From: Aegilops tauschii subsp. strangulata | Taxonomy: Eukaryota > Streptophyta > Magnoliopsida > Poales > Poaceae | DNA length: 64,000 nucleotides | Reading direction: 5' to 3' | NCBI RefSeq assembly: GCF_002575655.3 | Contig: NC_053040.3 | Coordinates: 363,566,267 to 363,630,266, forward strand | Part shown: positions 11,958-24,100 of the stretch, in pieces | Numbering within the stretch: position 1 is the first letter of the stretch | Layout of the letters: the number at the start of each line of letters is the position of its first letter | Position numbers and translations under genes: made by a program | The notes under the pieces: generated by a model | What the model was told of the DNA's origin: nothing | The model's database searches: none | Seen by the model: only the letters and a program-made list of their open reading frames with translations

Positions 11958-13691
11958 TGTTGGAAATATGCCCTAGAGGCAATAATAAAATGGTTATTAT
12001 TATATTTCCTTGTTCATGATAATTGTCTATTGTTCATGATATAATTGTGTTATCCGGAAATCGTAATACATGTGTGAATACATAGACCACAACATGTCCC
12101 TAGTGAGCCTCTAGTTGACTAGCTCGTTGATCAACAGATAGTCATGGTTTCCTGACTATGGACATTGGATGTCATTGATAACGGGATCACATCATTAGGA
12201 GAATGATGTGATGGACAAGACCCAATCCTAAGCATAGCACAAGATCGTGTAGTTCGTTTGCTAGAGCTTTTCCAAATGTCAAGTATCATTTCCTTAGACC
12301 ATGAGATTGTGCAACTCCCGGATACCATAGGAGTGCTTTGGGTGTGCCAAACGTCACAACGTAACTGGGTGGCTATAAAGGTGCACTACGGGTATCTCCG
12401 AAAGTGTCTGTTGGGTTGGCATGAATCGAGGCTGGGATTTGTCACTCCATGTAACGGAGAGGTATCTCTGGGCCCACTCGGTAATGCATCATCATAATGA
12501 GCTCAATGTGACCAAGTGTTTGGTCACGGGATCATGCATTACGGTACGAGTAAAGTGACTTGCCGGTAACGAGATTGAACAAGGTATTGGGATACCGACG
12601 ATCGAATCTCGGGCAAGTAACATACCGATTGACAAAGGGAATTGTATACGGGATTGATTGAATCCTCGACATCGTGGTTCATCCAATGAGATCATCATGG
12701 AACATGTGGGATCCAACATGGGTATCCAGATCCCGCTGTTGGTTATTGACCGGAGAGTCGTCTCGGTCATGTCTGCATGTCTCCCGAACCCGTAGGGTCT
12801 ACACACTTAAGGTTCGGTGATGCTAGAGTTGTAGAGATATTAGTATGCGGTTAACCGAAAGTTGTTCGGAGTCCCAGATGAGATCCTGGACGTCACGAGG
12901 AGTTCCGGAATGGTCCGGAGGTAAATATATATATATGGGAAGTCCTATTTTGGCCACCGGAAAATGTTCGGGATTTTTCGGTATTGTACCGGGAAGGTTC
13001 TAGAAGGTTCCGAAGTGGGGCCCACCTGCATGGGGGGACCCACATGAACGTGGGTAGTGGGGGCAAGGCCCCACACCCCTGGTCAAGGCGCACCAAGATC
13101 CCACCTTAGAAGGAATAAGATCATATCCCGAAGGGATAAGATCAAGATCCCTAAAAAAGGGGGATAACAATCGGTGGGGAAGGGAAATGATGGGATTTCT
13201 TTTCCCCACCTTTGCCAACACCCCAATGGACTTGGAGGGAAAGGAACCAGCCCCCTCCACCCCTATATATAGTGGGGAGGCGCATGGGAGCAACACCCAA
13301 AGCCCTGGCGCCTCCCTCCCTCCCGTGACACCTCTTCCTCCCCGCTTGCGCTTGGCGAAGCCCTGCCGGGATCCCGCTACATCCACCACCACGCCGTCGT
13401 GCTGCTGGATCTCCATCAACTTCTCCTCCCCCCTTGCTGGATCAAGAAGGAGGAGACGTCCCCGCTCCGTACGTGTGTTGAACGCGGAGGTGCCGTCCGT
13501 TCGGCGCTAGGATCATCGGTGATTTGGATCACGACGAGTACGACTCCATCAACCCCGTTCTCTTGAACGCTTCCGCGCGCGATCTACAAGGGTATGTAGA
13601 TGCACTCCCCTCTCTCTCGTTGCTAGATGACTCCATAGATTGATCTTGGTGATACGTAGAAAATTTTAAATTTCTGCTACGATCCCCAACA
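11958..13691 (+). repeat. 3' LTR of the copia
   Basis: A complete 1734-bp LTR beginning TGTTGGAAATATGCCC and ending GATCCCCAACA. It contains TATATATA near 13264. It is joined on the right directly to gypsy B RT/RNase H sequence at 13692. Confidence 0.92.
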
Positions 13692-14847
13692 GGTAATTCT
13701 GCTTGGAAGCCGACAGTACTTCGCTCAAGTAATACACCGGTCTCTGGACCGGCAAAACCTTGCCGTCTTCCTTGCGCTCTACCACAATCACTGTGCTGAC
13801 CACCCGGCTGGTGGCGGCGATGTAGAGGAGCATGGGCTCCTTAGCAGCCGGCATGGCCAGGACAGGCGGCGTGGTCAACATCTTCTTGAGCTAGAGAAAA
13901 GCCTCATCCGCCTTGTCATTCCACTCGAAGTGAGTGGTTTTCTTCAGGAGTTGGTACAAGGGAAGGGCCTTCTTGCCTAGCCGGCTGATGAAACGGCTGA
14001 TGGATGCCAAGCAGCCGGTGAACTTCTGGATGTCTCTCAGTCGGGTAGGCTTCTCCATCCTCTCGATGGCCTTGATCTTCACAGGGTTGCACTCGATGCC
14101 GCGTTCGGAGACCAGGAAGCCGAGGAGCTGGTCGGCTGGTACTCCAAACACGCACTTCTCTGGGTTGAGCTTGATCTGAAATTGGTGCAGATTTTCAAAA
14201 GTCTCCTTGAGATCTTCTAGGAGGGTGCCACGCTTCTCTCTCTTTACTACAACATCATCCACATAGACATGGACATTTCTGCCAAGCTGCTTGAGGAGGC
14301 AGTTCTGCATGCAACGTTGAAACGTGGCGCCAGCGTTCCTCAAGCTGAACGTCATCGTCAAGTAGCAGAAGGCTCCAAATGGCGTGATGAAAGAGGTCTT
14401 CAGCCTATCGGCCGGGTCCAACTTAATCTGGTGGTATCCTGGATATGCATCCAAAAGACACAACAGCTCGCATCTAGCTGTGGAGTCTATTACTTGGTCA
14501 ATCCTTGGCAAGGCAAATTGATCTTTGGGGCGAGCTTTGTTGAGGCTGGTGTAATCAATACACATGCGCCACTTGTTGTTCTTCTTCAGTACAAGGACTG
14601 GGTTGGCCAGCCAATCTGGGTAGAATACTTCCATAATGAAGCCGGCTGCTAGGAGTCGGGCTATCTCTTCACCAACAATTCTTCTCTTCTCTTCCGACAG
14701 GCGGCAGAGGGGTTGCTTGACCGGTTTGGCGTCAGGTCGGACGTGTAGTTTGTGCTCGGCGAGATCCGTCGGAACACCCGGCATGTCCTTGGGGGACCAT
14801 GCAAAGATGTCCTGATTCTCACGGAGGAAATCGACGAGCTCGCTTTC
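13692..14847 (-). pseudogene. Gypsy B pol: reverse transcriptase and first RNase H
   Basis: Continues from protease after the amber codon at 14848-14850 in the same frame. It shows the RT start (DIFAW, DMPGVP), the catalytic motif region DAYPGYHQI, the YVDDVVV catalytic box (~14262-14282), LGFLVSERGIE, and the connection/RNase H motif PVYYLSEVL. A second in-frame TAG sits at 13891-13893, where a Gln codon is likely ancestral. The frame is cut at 13692 by the copia insertion, just before the region that would lead into the second RNase H. In intact relatives this enzyme copies the element RNA into DNA inside virus-like particles. Confidence 0.85.
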
Positions 14848-14850
14848 CTA
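14848..14850 (-). other. Amber codon between protease and RT (gypsy B)
   Basis: An in-frame TAG in the context AAATAGGAAAGCG. It separates the protease from RT with no frame change. The same 13 bases occur at the same place in gypsy A (24381-24393). It may be a recoding or splice-dependent site rather than decay. Confidence 0.55.
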
Positions 14851-15717
14851 TTTGCTGTCAAGGTTTGCACCTAGGACAACGTACCTCTCCGGGTGCTCCG
14901 GGTCCAGCGGTATCTTCTTTGTCTCCTTGGCCGGTTTGAAGGAACCTTCAGCTTCCGACTCCTTGGGATCTGGGGACAAGTCCGGCTGCTTGCCGGCCAT
15001 TGCCACCACTCGGTCAAGGAGTCGCTTCTTGGCTGCAATCACAAGGGACTCGGCCAGCCGACTGCTGGCAGCTGCACAGGCGGATGATTTCTTGTAGTCT
15101 CCAGAGACGGTGATGACCCCCTTGGTGCTTGGAATCTTCATCTTGAGGTAAGCATAGTGTGGCACCGCCATGAATTTGGCCAAGGCAGGTCGGCCGAGCA
15201 GTGCGTGGTAGGGGCTCTCGAGGTCAACTACTTCAAACCAGACGGGCTCTCGGCGGAAATGATCTTTGTCTCCAAAGAGGACATCTATCTTGATCTTGCC
15301 GATTGGTGAGTGTGAAAGGCCGGGCACTATGCCGTGGAAGACAGTCCGACTGGGCTGGAGCTGCTTCTGCTTGATGTTCAACTTCTCCATGGTGTCGCGG
15401 TACAGAATATTGATGCTGCTGCCGCCATCTATCAGGACGCAGGAGAAACGAGCCGCTCTTATCTCCGTAGCAAAGGTGGCATCCAACACCAGAGCGTAGG
15501 AACCCGGGGAAGGCATCACTTCCGGGTGGTCGGCTCGGCTCCAATTGATCGGCTTTTTTGACCAGTGCATGAACTCTGGGGCTTCAGTAGCCACTGCATT
15601 CACTTCTCGGGATTGCTGGCGTCGGCTGCGCCTGTCGTCAGCCACACTGGTGAAGACGACGTAGGCTCCTTGCTCTTCTGGGTACTCATCATGAATAGCA
15701 GCGACTGGCCGGGCCGC
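14851..15717 (-). pseudogene. Gypsy B protease region
   Basis: Continues gag in the same frame after the TAG at 15718-15720. The aspartic protease is recognisable by the IDGGSSINILY motif (active site Asp in DGGSS, around 15415). The flanking LLGRPALAKFMA and TVSGDYKKS blocks also occur in element A as FGRPAYAKFMA and TVHGSRKV. The first third is a basic linker (RRSRRQQSR) followed by the ITWSRADHPEV-like motif shared with element A (VWSREDHPPRV). It ends at the amber codon before RT. Apart from the flanking stops the domain is open for 265 codons. Confidence 0.8.
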
Positions 15718-17980
15718 CTACTGCGGAGAAGGAGGCGGTAGCGGCGGGCTGGCTGGTGGAGGAGGCAACAATCCTTCGCCCTTGGCGATTCGGGTGAGCC
15801 AGTGACACTTCCGGGTGGTGTGGTTGGATGGCTTCGCGCCGCTGTGAAACTTGCAGGGTGCATCAAGGGTTTGCTCATAGGAGAAGGCGGGCAACCAATT
15901 TGGCTTGCCGCCCTTCTGACGCTTGGGAGCAAGCTGCCCTTCCGGTTGCTGGTCTTCGACCGTCGCCACCTGCCGGCTGGTGGAAGCCGGCTGTGGCGCT
16001 TTGCGCTTGTTGTCATTCTGCTGCTGTCGCCGACTGGTGTCACCAGCCAGAGTCCGAGGAGCTTGAGGAGCCACCTTGCCGGATGCATCAACTTGAATCT
16101 CCGTCTTCATGGAGGAGTCGGCCGTGGCGTACTTGTCCGCTATGACCAGCAGCTCGTCAAGGGTCGCCGTCTCGTCGCAGAGAAGTCGGTGTTTGAGCAG
16201 GGTGCCTTCTCTGCACCCGGCGGTGAAGTACTCAATGGCATGCACCTCGTGCACGCCTTCGCAAGAGTGGCGTAGCTCGGCCCAACGCGTGAGGTAGTCG
16301 CGAGTCGATTCATTGGGGCCTTGAATGCACAAGGAGAGTTGGCGAGGCTTGGGAGGCCGCTTGTACGCGCTAGTGAAGTTGCGGACGAAGGCTTCAGTGA
16401 AATCTACCCAGCTATTGATGCTGCGGGGCTTCAGGCTGTTCAGCCATGTCCGGGCGGTGCCCTGGAGCTTGAGCGGAACGTACTTCACGGCAACATGCTT
16501 GTTGCCGTTTGCTATGCTGACGGCCGTGGAGTAGTCGACCAGCCAGTCTTCCGGCTTCACGGAGCCGGTGTACTTGGGCGTATCTCTTGGGAGCGTGAAC
16601 CCTTTGGGAAAGGGTTCATCGCGGATGCGGGGGCCGAAAAAAAGCGGGCCCAGCGCATCTTCTTCTTCTAGCGCCAGGGATCGGTTGAGGCGGTCGATCC
16701 GGTGGCAGGCGTCGTTCTCCGACTCCTTCTCGGTGGCCAAGGCAGTCGCCGAGTGTCGGGTGATCAACAGGCGGTGGGGAGGTGCGCCTCTCCCTGCGGG
16801 GAGGAGGGGGAGGCGGATAGTCGCCCCATTGTTCCACTGCTCTTGGGCGACCGTCTTGGTCGCGCTCGATGGTGATGCAAGTCCGACTGCAGCTGGCAGC
16901 CGGCTCCTTGTCTCTCCTGTCGCGGACGCCACCAGTCGGCGTCTGGGATGTCGCGCCTTGATCTCGGTGAGGTGGCGGGTCGTCGTTCCGCCGGCTAGGT
17001 GCTTCAGTGCGGCAGCCGGCTTCTTGCTGCTCGGCAGCCGCGTCAATGAGCCACTGGACGTGCTCCGTCATGTGGTGACGCTCGTCACCCTCGAGCTTGT
17101 CCAGCTCATCTGCTGCCGCCTGGGCAGCTCGTATATTCTCTGCAGGCGTGGCGTAGACAGGGCGGTCTGCCCCGAACATGCTGGCAATGGCCGCGCCGTG
17201 CTGCCGGACCGTGCCGATGCAGCTGGGCCTGCCAGGAGCCGGCGTGCCGCCAACAGCGTGGTCCATCTCGCGCTGGTAAGCCTCTGAGAGGCGTCTCATG
17301 CTAGCTAGCTTCTTGGCGCTTTCGACGAGCTGGACGCGGCGCGCCTCCAGCGTCTCGGCGTCGGCGTCTTCTGCGATGGGCGCAGACAAGTCTCGTAGCA
17401 CCGCTTTGAGCGGGTCTTGGGCGCCGCCACTAGAGGCTCCATCGTGGCTGATGACGAGCACCTCCGTGACGGTGCTGGCACTGCTGTCGGTGCAAGGGAG
17501 AGGGTCGTCGATGACCACCACGTTGGTGGGGAACGCGTCAAGCGACGCCGTGTCGGAGTCGACGAGCATCGGGTCGGTGGAGCCAACCGACTCCAAGTCG
17601 ACGGCTGGCTCATTGGCGATGTGGAGCTGGTCGAGGAGGCCGACGAGGCGGCCCTCAAGGCCATCTGTGCCTGCGCCGGATGCAGGCTCGTCGGAGAGGT
17701 GGATCTCGCCAACAAGGTCGGCGAGGCAACTCGCCGCGCACGCGACCTCCGCGCCATGCAGCGCGTCGGCGCAGACGCCGTCTGGTGTGCCGGGCTGGCT
17801 GCGCTTGCAGGGGAGGAAGAGGGTTCCCGTCCAGAACAGATCTCCGGACGAGGTGCACTTAGCCCCACGGTGGGCGCCAAATGTCGGGGTTTTGGTGCGA
17901 CATATGCCAACGGGTGGCTTATCATGGTGGGGCATAATAAGACGTCGCCGGTGCCAGGAAGCGGGATGAGGCGTAGACAT
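15718..17980 (-). pseudogene. Gypsy B gag, frameshifted
   Basis: The first ATG (17978-17980) lies in the U5 part of the LTR, and the frame stays open through the PBS into gag. The N-terminal third is acidic and Ser-rich, with a coiled-coil-like stretch (DADAETLEARRVQLVESAKKL, roughly residues 200-220). After a frameshift near 16760 the capsid-like retrotransposon gag core follows in the next frame (PKYTGSVKPEDWL, GTARTWLNSL, NFTSAYKRP, ESTRDYLTRW). Then comes a Lys/Arg/Gln-rich C-terminus with a C-x-H zinc-binding-like motif (CKFHSG...CHWL). A TAG at 15718-15720 then precedes the protease linker. In an active element gag forms the virus-like particle. Confidence 0.8.
17862..17879 (-). other. 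Primer-binding site of gypsy B
   Basis: TGGCGCCCACCGTGGGGC on the minus strand, starting two bases inside the LTR end. It is identical to the PBS of gypsy A (21150-21167). Confidence 0.8.
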
Positions 17981-19056
17981 GTACGCTGGCGAACTTTACC
18001 CAGGTTCGGGTTTCTCCTAGGAGATAACACCCCTAGTCCCGCTCTGCGGGGTCTCTGCATGATCACTATCTCAACAAGTGGCTACAAGTTGCTCCTTGAG
18101 CTGTTTGCTAGAGGAGGAAGAAGGGTGAGGCTAGCTCTCTCCTCTCTTTATGTGGGGGTTGTCTAGTCTAAGGGTCTAAACCCTTTGCATGGGTGCCCTG
18201 GGGGGTTCATATAGGCCTACCCCCAGGGGTTCAATGGTAAACTAGCCGGCTGTAGGCCCAAGACGTCAGTGTCTCTTGCTGCCGGCTTCTCCGCTAGTTG
18301 CTGGGGCCCACCGACTGGTGGGACCCGCTGGCTGTCTTGTCCTTGGCCGACAGGCCGCGCCCGCCGCTGGCGGGTCTTGCCGGCTGCTCATTACTGTAGT
18401 TGTGCTTCTAATGACGCTGGCTTTGTCGGGGAAGGCGTGGCTACAGTCCCGCCGCCTGGCGGGCGTTCACTGTAGCCATCCCCTGTCTCTTCTGGTTAAT
18501 GGTGCACAGACTCTTAGGAGGGGGGAGGGCCGCCTGCTAGGTGCCGACCTCCCTCCCTGGCCAACTGGCCAGACTTGCCGTCTTCTGGCCTCTGACTGAC
18601 TGGTAGGGCCCGCCGCCTGCGGGCCGTACCGACAGCCCGTCGTGGGGGCATGGCCCTCTGACTTGAGTGATGTCACGGGCGGAGAGGCTACAGTGCCGCG
18701 CCGTGCCGGAGATCTCCGGCCTGTACGGCGCACTGTAACCATGACCCGCTCTGGATCCGGGGGTGGCAGGCTTCACTGTTGCCACGCCCCGTCTCATCGT
18801 CTTTATGGGGGTGCAGACTTTGAGGGTGCTTGGGGCCGCCTGCTAGGAGCCAGCCTCTCTGGAGGCCATCTGCTAGGAGGCGGCCCGCTTCGTGGCCGTC
18901 TCCTGGGACTCTCCGCCTTCTGGCAGCCGGTCGATGGGGCCAGCGGCCACGAGAAGGCAGCGGCCAGGCTTTGAGACTTGAGGGGCGCAGTCGGCCCTGA
19001 TGTCTTGAAATGCCATGGGGGGCAGATGAGGCTACCCATGGCAAATAACTCCGACA
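17882..19056 (-). repeat. 5' LTR of gypsy B
   Basis: A 1175-bp LTR bounded by TGTCGGGG and CTCCGACA, i.e. TG...CA with imperfect terminal inverted repeats. The gag ATG is inside it. A TATA-like CATAAAG on the minus strand lies near 18147-18153. Many GGCGGCC and CCTGGC blocks make the centre GC-rich. The partner LTR is outside the window, so neither age nor target duplication can be read. Confidence 0.85.
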
Positions 19057-19859
19057 CTCAAAGTAATATATTGATGTAAATTCTGGTTGTTTCAAAATGT
19101 ACAAGGGATATCACTTAACGATGATGTAGCTATTTACTCCCAAATCCCATATATCAATTTGCTGCAAGATAAAGATAAGACAAACATTATGTTAACTTAG
19201 AGCTATTTATGTATCATTTACTTAAGTAAAAAAACTCAAGTTATCTTGCTGCAGGCAATCTACTCAATGCTGATCACACAAATAATAATGTCCGAAAGCA
19301 ATTAGGAACAACCAAACCACACAGGCATAAAATTGTGTAACCAAGTAGACATCAGAGAGGAGGGAGCATTTTTCAGAAGTACCTCATTAGGTTTCATAGT
19401 TATTATGTAAGGAGTAAATTAAGGATGACCCAGATGAACCTACAATCAAAAGAAATATCATAGTCAGCACAAAAATTGTTCAAAGAAGATGATCAAATTA
19501 AAAATCATGTAACTGAACATATAGAAGAATCTACTTATAAAAAAATCAGGCAACTGATCTTTTGTCTTATTATATTCAAAGAGCTCTGTCTGAATGACAC
19601 TTCTATATTGATATGCTGCTCTGTGCATGTAACTAACATAAAGCATACGTACACTTCTCACCTCCTTTGAATGTCTGCACTACTGCATCCTATTTAATTC
19701 CTTTAGAACGTGGATAAATACTTATAAAGTTAATCATCACATGCCCTTTAAACGTGTGAATTCACATGTAAACCAACTAACCAAGGCGCCAAAATTACCC
19801 AAGGCATCTAGTTGTTTCTTTTAGGGTTTAGGGTGTGCAAGTGTCATTGAGGACATTAC
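19057..19859. other. AT-rich low-copy-like DNA
   Basis: About 800 bases without a sustained reading frame or recognised repeat. Its composition resembles intron sequence of the gene-like block to its right (19860-20456, minus strand). It is cut on the left by the LTR of gypsy B. Confidence 0.4.
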
Positions 19860-20456
19860 CTGTCCACTGAATCTAATGGAAAATTCATGGAATATATGCT
19901 TCCCACGAAATTGGATCCGGACTCAGGTTTAAGACGAACTTGCATCGCTAGAGAGTTCTCCAACTCCTTCAAAGACTCCAGCAACTTTTGCTCAGGGGCT
20001 TCACCATGCCACCAACTTCTTCAGGTGCTAACAACATGAACAGATAACTGTGGTGGGAGGGGGAAGGGAACAGAGATGGAGGAGGGAGAAGGGAGAGGAG
20101 AGAAGAGGGGGAAAGAGGAAGGGGTGGAGGTACCTGTGATAATGGGGGAGGCGGTAGTGCGGGACGGGAAGACTCGCCGCCGGCGGGCAGGATGAAGAGC
20201 CGGCGGCTCCAACCCTAGCTTGAACGTGAGAACTGCATCCATCACACACAACCAGGGCATCCATTGGCTGCTGTCGTGCTCCTGCGAGCCGACGACCGAG
20301 GGTTGCCTGGAGCGGAGGGATGGGGCGCAGCGGCCGGGGAACCCTCGCGTTGGTGTGTCTCGTTTTCTCGTGCGAGAGAGGGGCAGCATATTTTTTTATT
20401 GAGATCACATATTTTGTTTTTTTTAGGTTTGAGAGAGAGGGGCAGCAGTTTTTCAA
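19860..20456 (-). pseudogene. Gene-like exons on the minus strand, unrecognised
   Basis: Two exon-like blocks can be traced on the minus strand. A GC-rich 5' block of about 20134-20456 ends in a donor (ATCACAG then GTACCT). A 168-bp block at 19860-20027 is bounded by an acceptor (TTGTTAG) and a donor (ACAG then GTAATG). The second block is open in one frame and would encode a peptide with the motifs EQKLLESLKELENSL and GSIYSMNFPL. Purine-rich plus-strand DNA between them (20050-20130) is a pyrimidine tract on the coding strand, as in introns. I do not recognise the product. Downstream exons would lie beyond gypsy B. It could be a host gene fragment or a piece captured by a Helitron. Confidence 0.35.
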
Positions 20457-20629
20457 CTACAGACGATGAAACGTCACGGCCTCAGGGCGAGTCTTCCCCT
20501 GTCTCCGGTTGAGCTACGGTAGGCCCAATAGCAATAATGCGCACTGCAGCCCAATAGAAGATTAGGTGTGAGGACGACCTGAAAAATAACGTGCGATGTT
20601 GTTCCAAACTGTTTCGTTAGTACCATATC

Positions 20630-21147
20630 TGTTGAGGATATAGACCTTAGAGTCACCCGCCAGGAGGGGCCGGGTTACTCGTATGGTCGTTGCCAGAAGC
20701 CCGGAGACAAGCTTGAAGACGATGGGCCAGAGATGGGCTAAGACCCGGATACGGCTTAAGGCCCATAGTTATAATCATTATTATGGTAGAACTTGTAGTG
20801 TAAGGCAGGTATGATTGAGAGTCCGAGCCGGACACTCTTATGAGCCGGCCGGGACTCTAAGGGCTGCTGGGCGTCCGCCTCCCTATATAAAGGGACGACC
20901 CGGCAGCGGTTTAGGGACAACAACAATCTCGTGGAGAGCCGGGCATAGCAGTTTTAGCTCCCTGGTGATTGTAACCCTAATCAATACCACCCCAACTGGA
21001 CGTAGGCTTTTACCTTCACCGTAAGGGGCCGAACCAGTATAAACCCTCGTGTTCCTTGTCCCACATAACCCCTTCAAGCTTCCTAGTTGCGATGGCTCCA
21101 CGACTAAGTCCTAGCTCGAGGACATCTGCCGTGACAATTCCACGACA
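20630..21147 (+). repeat. 5' LTR of gypsy A
   Basis: Begins TGTTGAGGATAT and ends CCACGACA. It carries the core promoter near 20884 and an ATG (21092) in strong context that opens the gag frame. It differs from the 3' LTR at 20818 (G versus A), near 20915 (GGG versus GGA) and by one G near 21027. Confidence 0.95.
20884..20891 (+). promoter_or_regulatory. TATA box of the gypsy A LTR
   Basis: TATATAAA in the LTR, preceded by GCCTCCC. Transcription would begin about 30 bases downstream, making the R-U5 part contain the gag ATG at 21092. Elements A and C share the site. Confidence 0.7.
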
Positions 21148-24100
21148 GTTGGCGCCCACCGTGGGGCAGGTGCACGGTGGATTTGAGTTCTTGAAGGGCA
21201 GCTTCGAAGGGCTCAAGGGATACGCTGTGGGCCGGATGACCAAGAGTCGTCGCGGCAAGCTCTACATCGACGATGCAGACTGGGGTCCCGACGCCGGCTC
21301 AATTGAGTACGGGTACCGGGTCCCCTTCGGCGGAATTCATGTTTTCATCGGCAAGATTGGTGAGCCGGGCCCTGAGCCGGATCTCTGCGCTGATCTCATC
21401 AAAACGGCTCAGTGCGCACGACCCGCCCGGGCCCGGCCTGCCTTAAGGCGCGCTTTTGTGGGATGCATCCATGGAAGGCCCTCTGATCCATCTGGGTCTG
21501 GTGATGAGGCGGCCGCCGGCTCTGACGGCGAGTCGGCCATCGATGAGTCAAACTCGCTGTACCAACTTCAAGATGGCAGGCTCACGGGATGTTCTGATGG
21601 TGACAGTATTCCGGACCCGTTTGAGCCGCCGAGTCAGGTTGGAGTCTTTATGGCCGGTGCACAGCCTGTTCAGAACCCCGCTGCTGGAGCGGGAAACCCG
21701 GTGCCTTCTCCGGCTCAGGTGCTAATGGATCTCACGGACAAGATGACGGCCCTGTTAACCGCCACGGTTGACCCAGCGGATCAAGCTCAGCATGATGCGG
21801 AGGTGGCACAGTTAAAATTGGATCTGATAAAAGCTAAGGAGGATCTTGCAGCGGAAGGGATCAGGCTGGCTGCGGAGCGGGCGGCTCTCAATGCCCAGAC
21901 TCAGCTGATTCAGGCGCAGTCCTTCCAACTCACGATGGATCAGAACGCGGCCAATGAGGTCCTGAGAAGGAGGCATCAAAAGGCCCAATCTCGACTCCCT
22001 CCGGTTTACGATCCACGCAACCTCTTCAACACGCCAGGTGCAGGGTCTAGTAACCCGCCAGGGGTCATAGTGCCCGGGTCCGGAACCCCTGTTCAGCCAC
22101 AGGTGATGGGACCTCCCCAGGTGCCCCCTGCCCCGCCTCAGTACGTGCCAATACCCCCGGGTCATTATAATAACCCGCTGGAGAACATGGTCGCTGCGGC
22201 AGCACGGCTGGCGGCTCTCCCAGTTGACGGCGACTCTCCGACGGCTATTGAAACCCGCCGGGTTAGGGAACTCCTTCAGACAGCACTGGCGCAGCAAGAG
22301 GCGTATTCCTACAGCCGGGACGGGATCCACTCGACCCCTCGCCCAGGCCAGAGCCCGAGTTACAACAGGCACATGGTCTCAGCGACCGGCTCAAGTAACG
22401 TCCGACGCCATGACCCGCCTCCTGGCCATGGCCCGGCTTATAATGGAGCCTTTTACGCGGCAGGCCAGGACAAAGCGCGGCAGGAGGCAGAGCAAGTGCC
22501 TCAATTGACGGCTTACCAGACCCCCCCGGCTTATCCGACGACTTCCGTCGACGTGGGCATCCCTACCAGGACCGGGGGTGTCCCTTGTTTAGTACCGGCT
22601 ATCCGCAATGAGCGTCTGCCCAAGGACTTCAAAGGCCCTAGGAAGGTGCCTAATTACACAGCAGACTTACAGCCTGCAGCCTGGATCGAGAGTTATGAGA
22701 TGGCCATGGAGCTACTGGAGGTCAGTGAGGCGGCCATGGCTAAGTACTTCACCATGATGTTGGATGGGACTGCCCGCACTTGGTTGAAAGGGCTACCACC
22801 GAACTCCATCGGATCTTGGGCGGAGCTGAAAGCCCGGTTCATCCAAAACTTCAAGGATACCTGTAGGCAGTCTATGTCAATTGTGGATTTGACTAACTGT
22901 AAGCAGCAGGAGGGTGAATCCACGACTCATTGGGTTCGCCGGGTCAAGGAGATCATACATTCATCAGATAAGATGGATGTCGGCTCTGCAGTTTTAATGT
23001 TGGAACAGAATTGTCGCTTCGTGCCCCTGAAGATGAAACTCGAGCGGCTTAAGCGCGACTTCAGTGACATGGGCACACTAATGGCGGCTCTTGTCAAGTA
23101 CGCCGATTCTGATGGTACCAAGGATCCCCCTTCAGATGATGAAAGGACAGGGAAGGGAAAGAAGAACGGCAAGGGTCCTCAGTTTAACCCGGGGAACCAA
23201 GGAGGAGGCAAGCGCAAGGCAGATGGCAGCCTAGAGTTTGTGGCCAACGCCAGTGCGCAAGGCAATAACCAGCGACGCAAGGGGAGACCCCCTCCCCGCG
23301 ACGGCGGGTCAGGTCCGACGCTGGAGCAGCTATTGAATGAACCTTGTCCAAGGCATGGCTCTAGAGAGAAGCCAGCGACTCATCTATGGAAGGATTGTGC
23401 AATTATGAAAGCCTTTAAAAACTACAATGGCCCGGGCGGCGACTCAGGCGCCGGCGGCTTTCATGGCCCGGGGGGCGGCTCAAATTCTGGTCCTCAGAAC
23501 GGTCAAGGGGGCTTTAATCAACAGTCTAGCCAGGGTCATCAACAGCAGCAGGGGGGTTATCAGACCAATCCGAAGCAGCTTAGCGGTGGACAGTATCATG
23601 TATTTACCACTAGTTTGTGCAAGCGGGATCAGAAGCTTCACAAGAGGGCTGTGAATGCTGTTGAGCCGGCGGTCCCACGCTACTTGAGGTGGTTTGAGCA
23701 GCCTATAGTGTGGAGTAGGGAGGATCACCCTCCCCGGGTGGATAACCCGGGCCACTTGGCCCTAGTGGTGGCTCCTCAAGTGGGAGGATATAAGTTCACA
23801 AAGGTGCTCATGGATGGAGGCAGCAGCATCAACATCCTCTATTATGAGACTTTTCGCCGTATGGGGTTGGTTGATAAGAACCTCAGCCAGTCAAACACTA
23901 TCTTCCACGGTGTGGTACCTGGTAAGTCGGCTTATCCAGTCGGCAAGATCGAATTGGAAGTGGCTTTTGGTGATGAGAACAACTACAGGGTGGAGAAATT
24001 GACCTTTGAGGTGGTCAAGATAAGAAGTCCATACCATGCTATATTTGGACGGCCGGCTTACGCCAAGTTCATGGCACGGCCATGTTATGTGTACTTACAG

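Larger units (their letters stand above)
5742..13691 (+). mobile_element. WIS/BARE-1-like copia element with truncated 5' LTR
   Basis: A forward copia retrotransposon inserted in the pol gene of gypsy B. Its layout is a 5' LTR fragment (5742-6668), PBS, a 1.26-kb leader, gag-pol (7946-11925), PPT and a full 3' LTR (11958-13691). The 3' LTR begins TGTTGGAAAT and ends CCCCAACA. The 5' LTR lacks its first ~796 bases, and the adjacent host gypsy lacks about 250 bases, so a single deletion of roughly 1 kb probably removed the left junction and its target duplication. Over the shared LTR part I count about 16 substitutions in 927 bases, plus 10-bp and 1-bp indels. At 1.3e-8 per site per year this is roughly 0.7 million years. 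Confidence 0.9.
1461..19056 (-). mobile_element. Ty3/gypsy element B (Tat-like), interrupted and partial
   Basis: A minus-strand gypsy element. From right to left it has a 5' LTR (17882-19056), primer-binding site (17862-17879), gag, protease, RT/RNase H, a copia insertion (5742-13691), the second RNase H and integrase, a spacer, and a convergent plus-strand additional gene. The left LTR lies beyond the Angela-type copia at the left edge. The second RNase H upstream of integrase and the antisense additional ORF point to the Tat lineage. Coding lesions include TAG codons at 13891-13893, 14848-14850 and 15718-15720, a frameshift in gag near 16760, a frameshift near 4060 and a stop near 3887. 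It is therefore non-autonomous. Confidence 0.85.

Noticed and set aside
17298..18166. Long ORFs opposite or offset to gypsy B gag (up to 249-253 codons)
   Set aside because: They are shadows of a GC-rich coding region. Only the gag frame contains recognisable motifs.
21456..22508. ORFs in other frames within gypsy A gag
   Set aside because: They are frame shadows of the gag coding region, with no motif.
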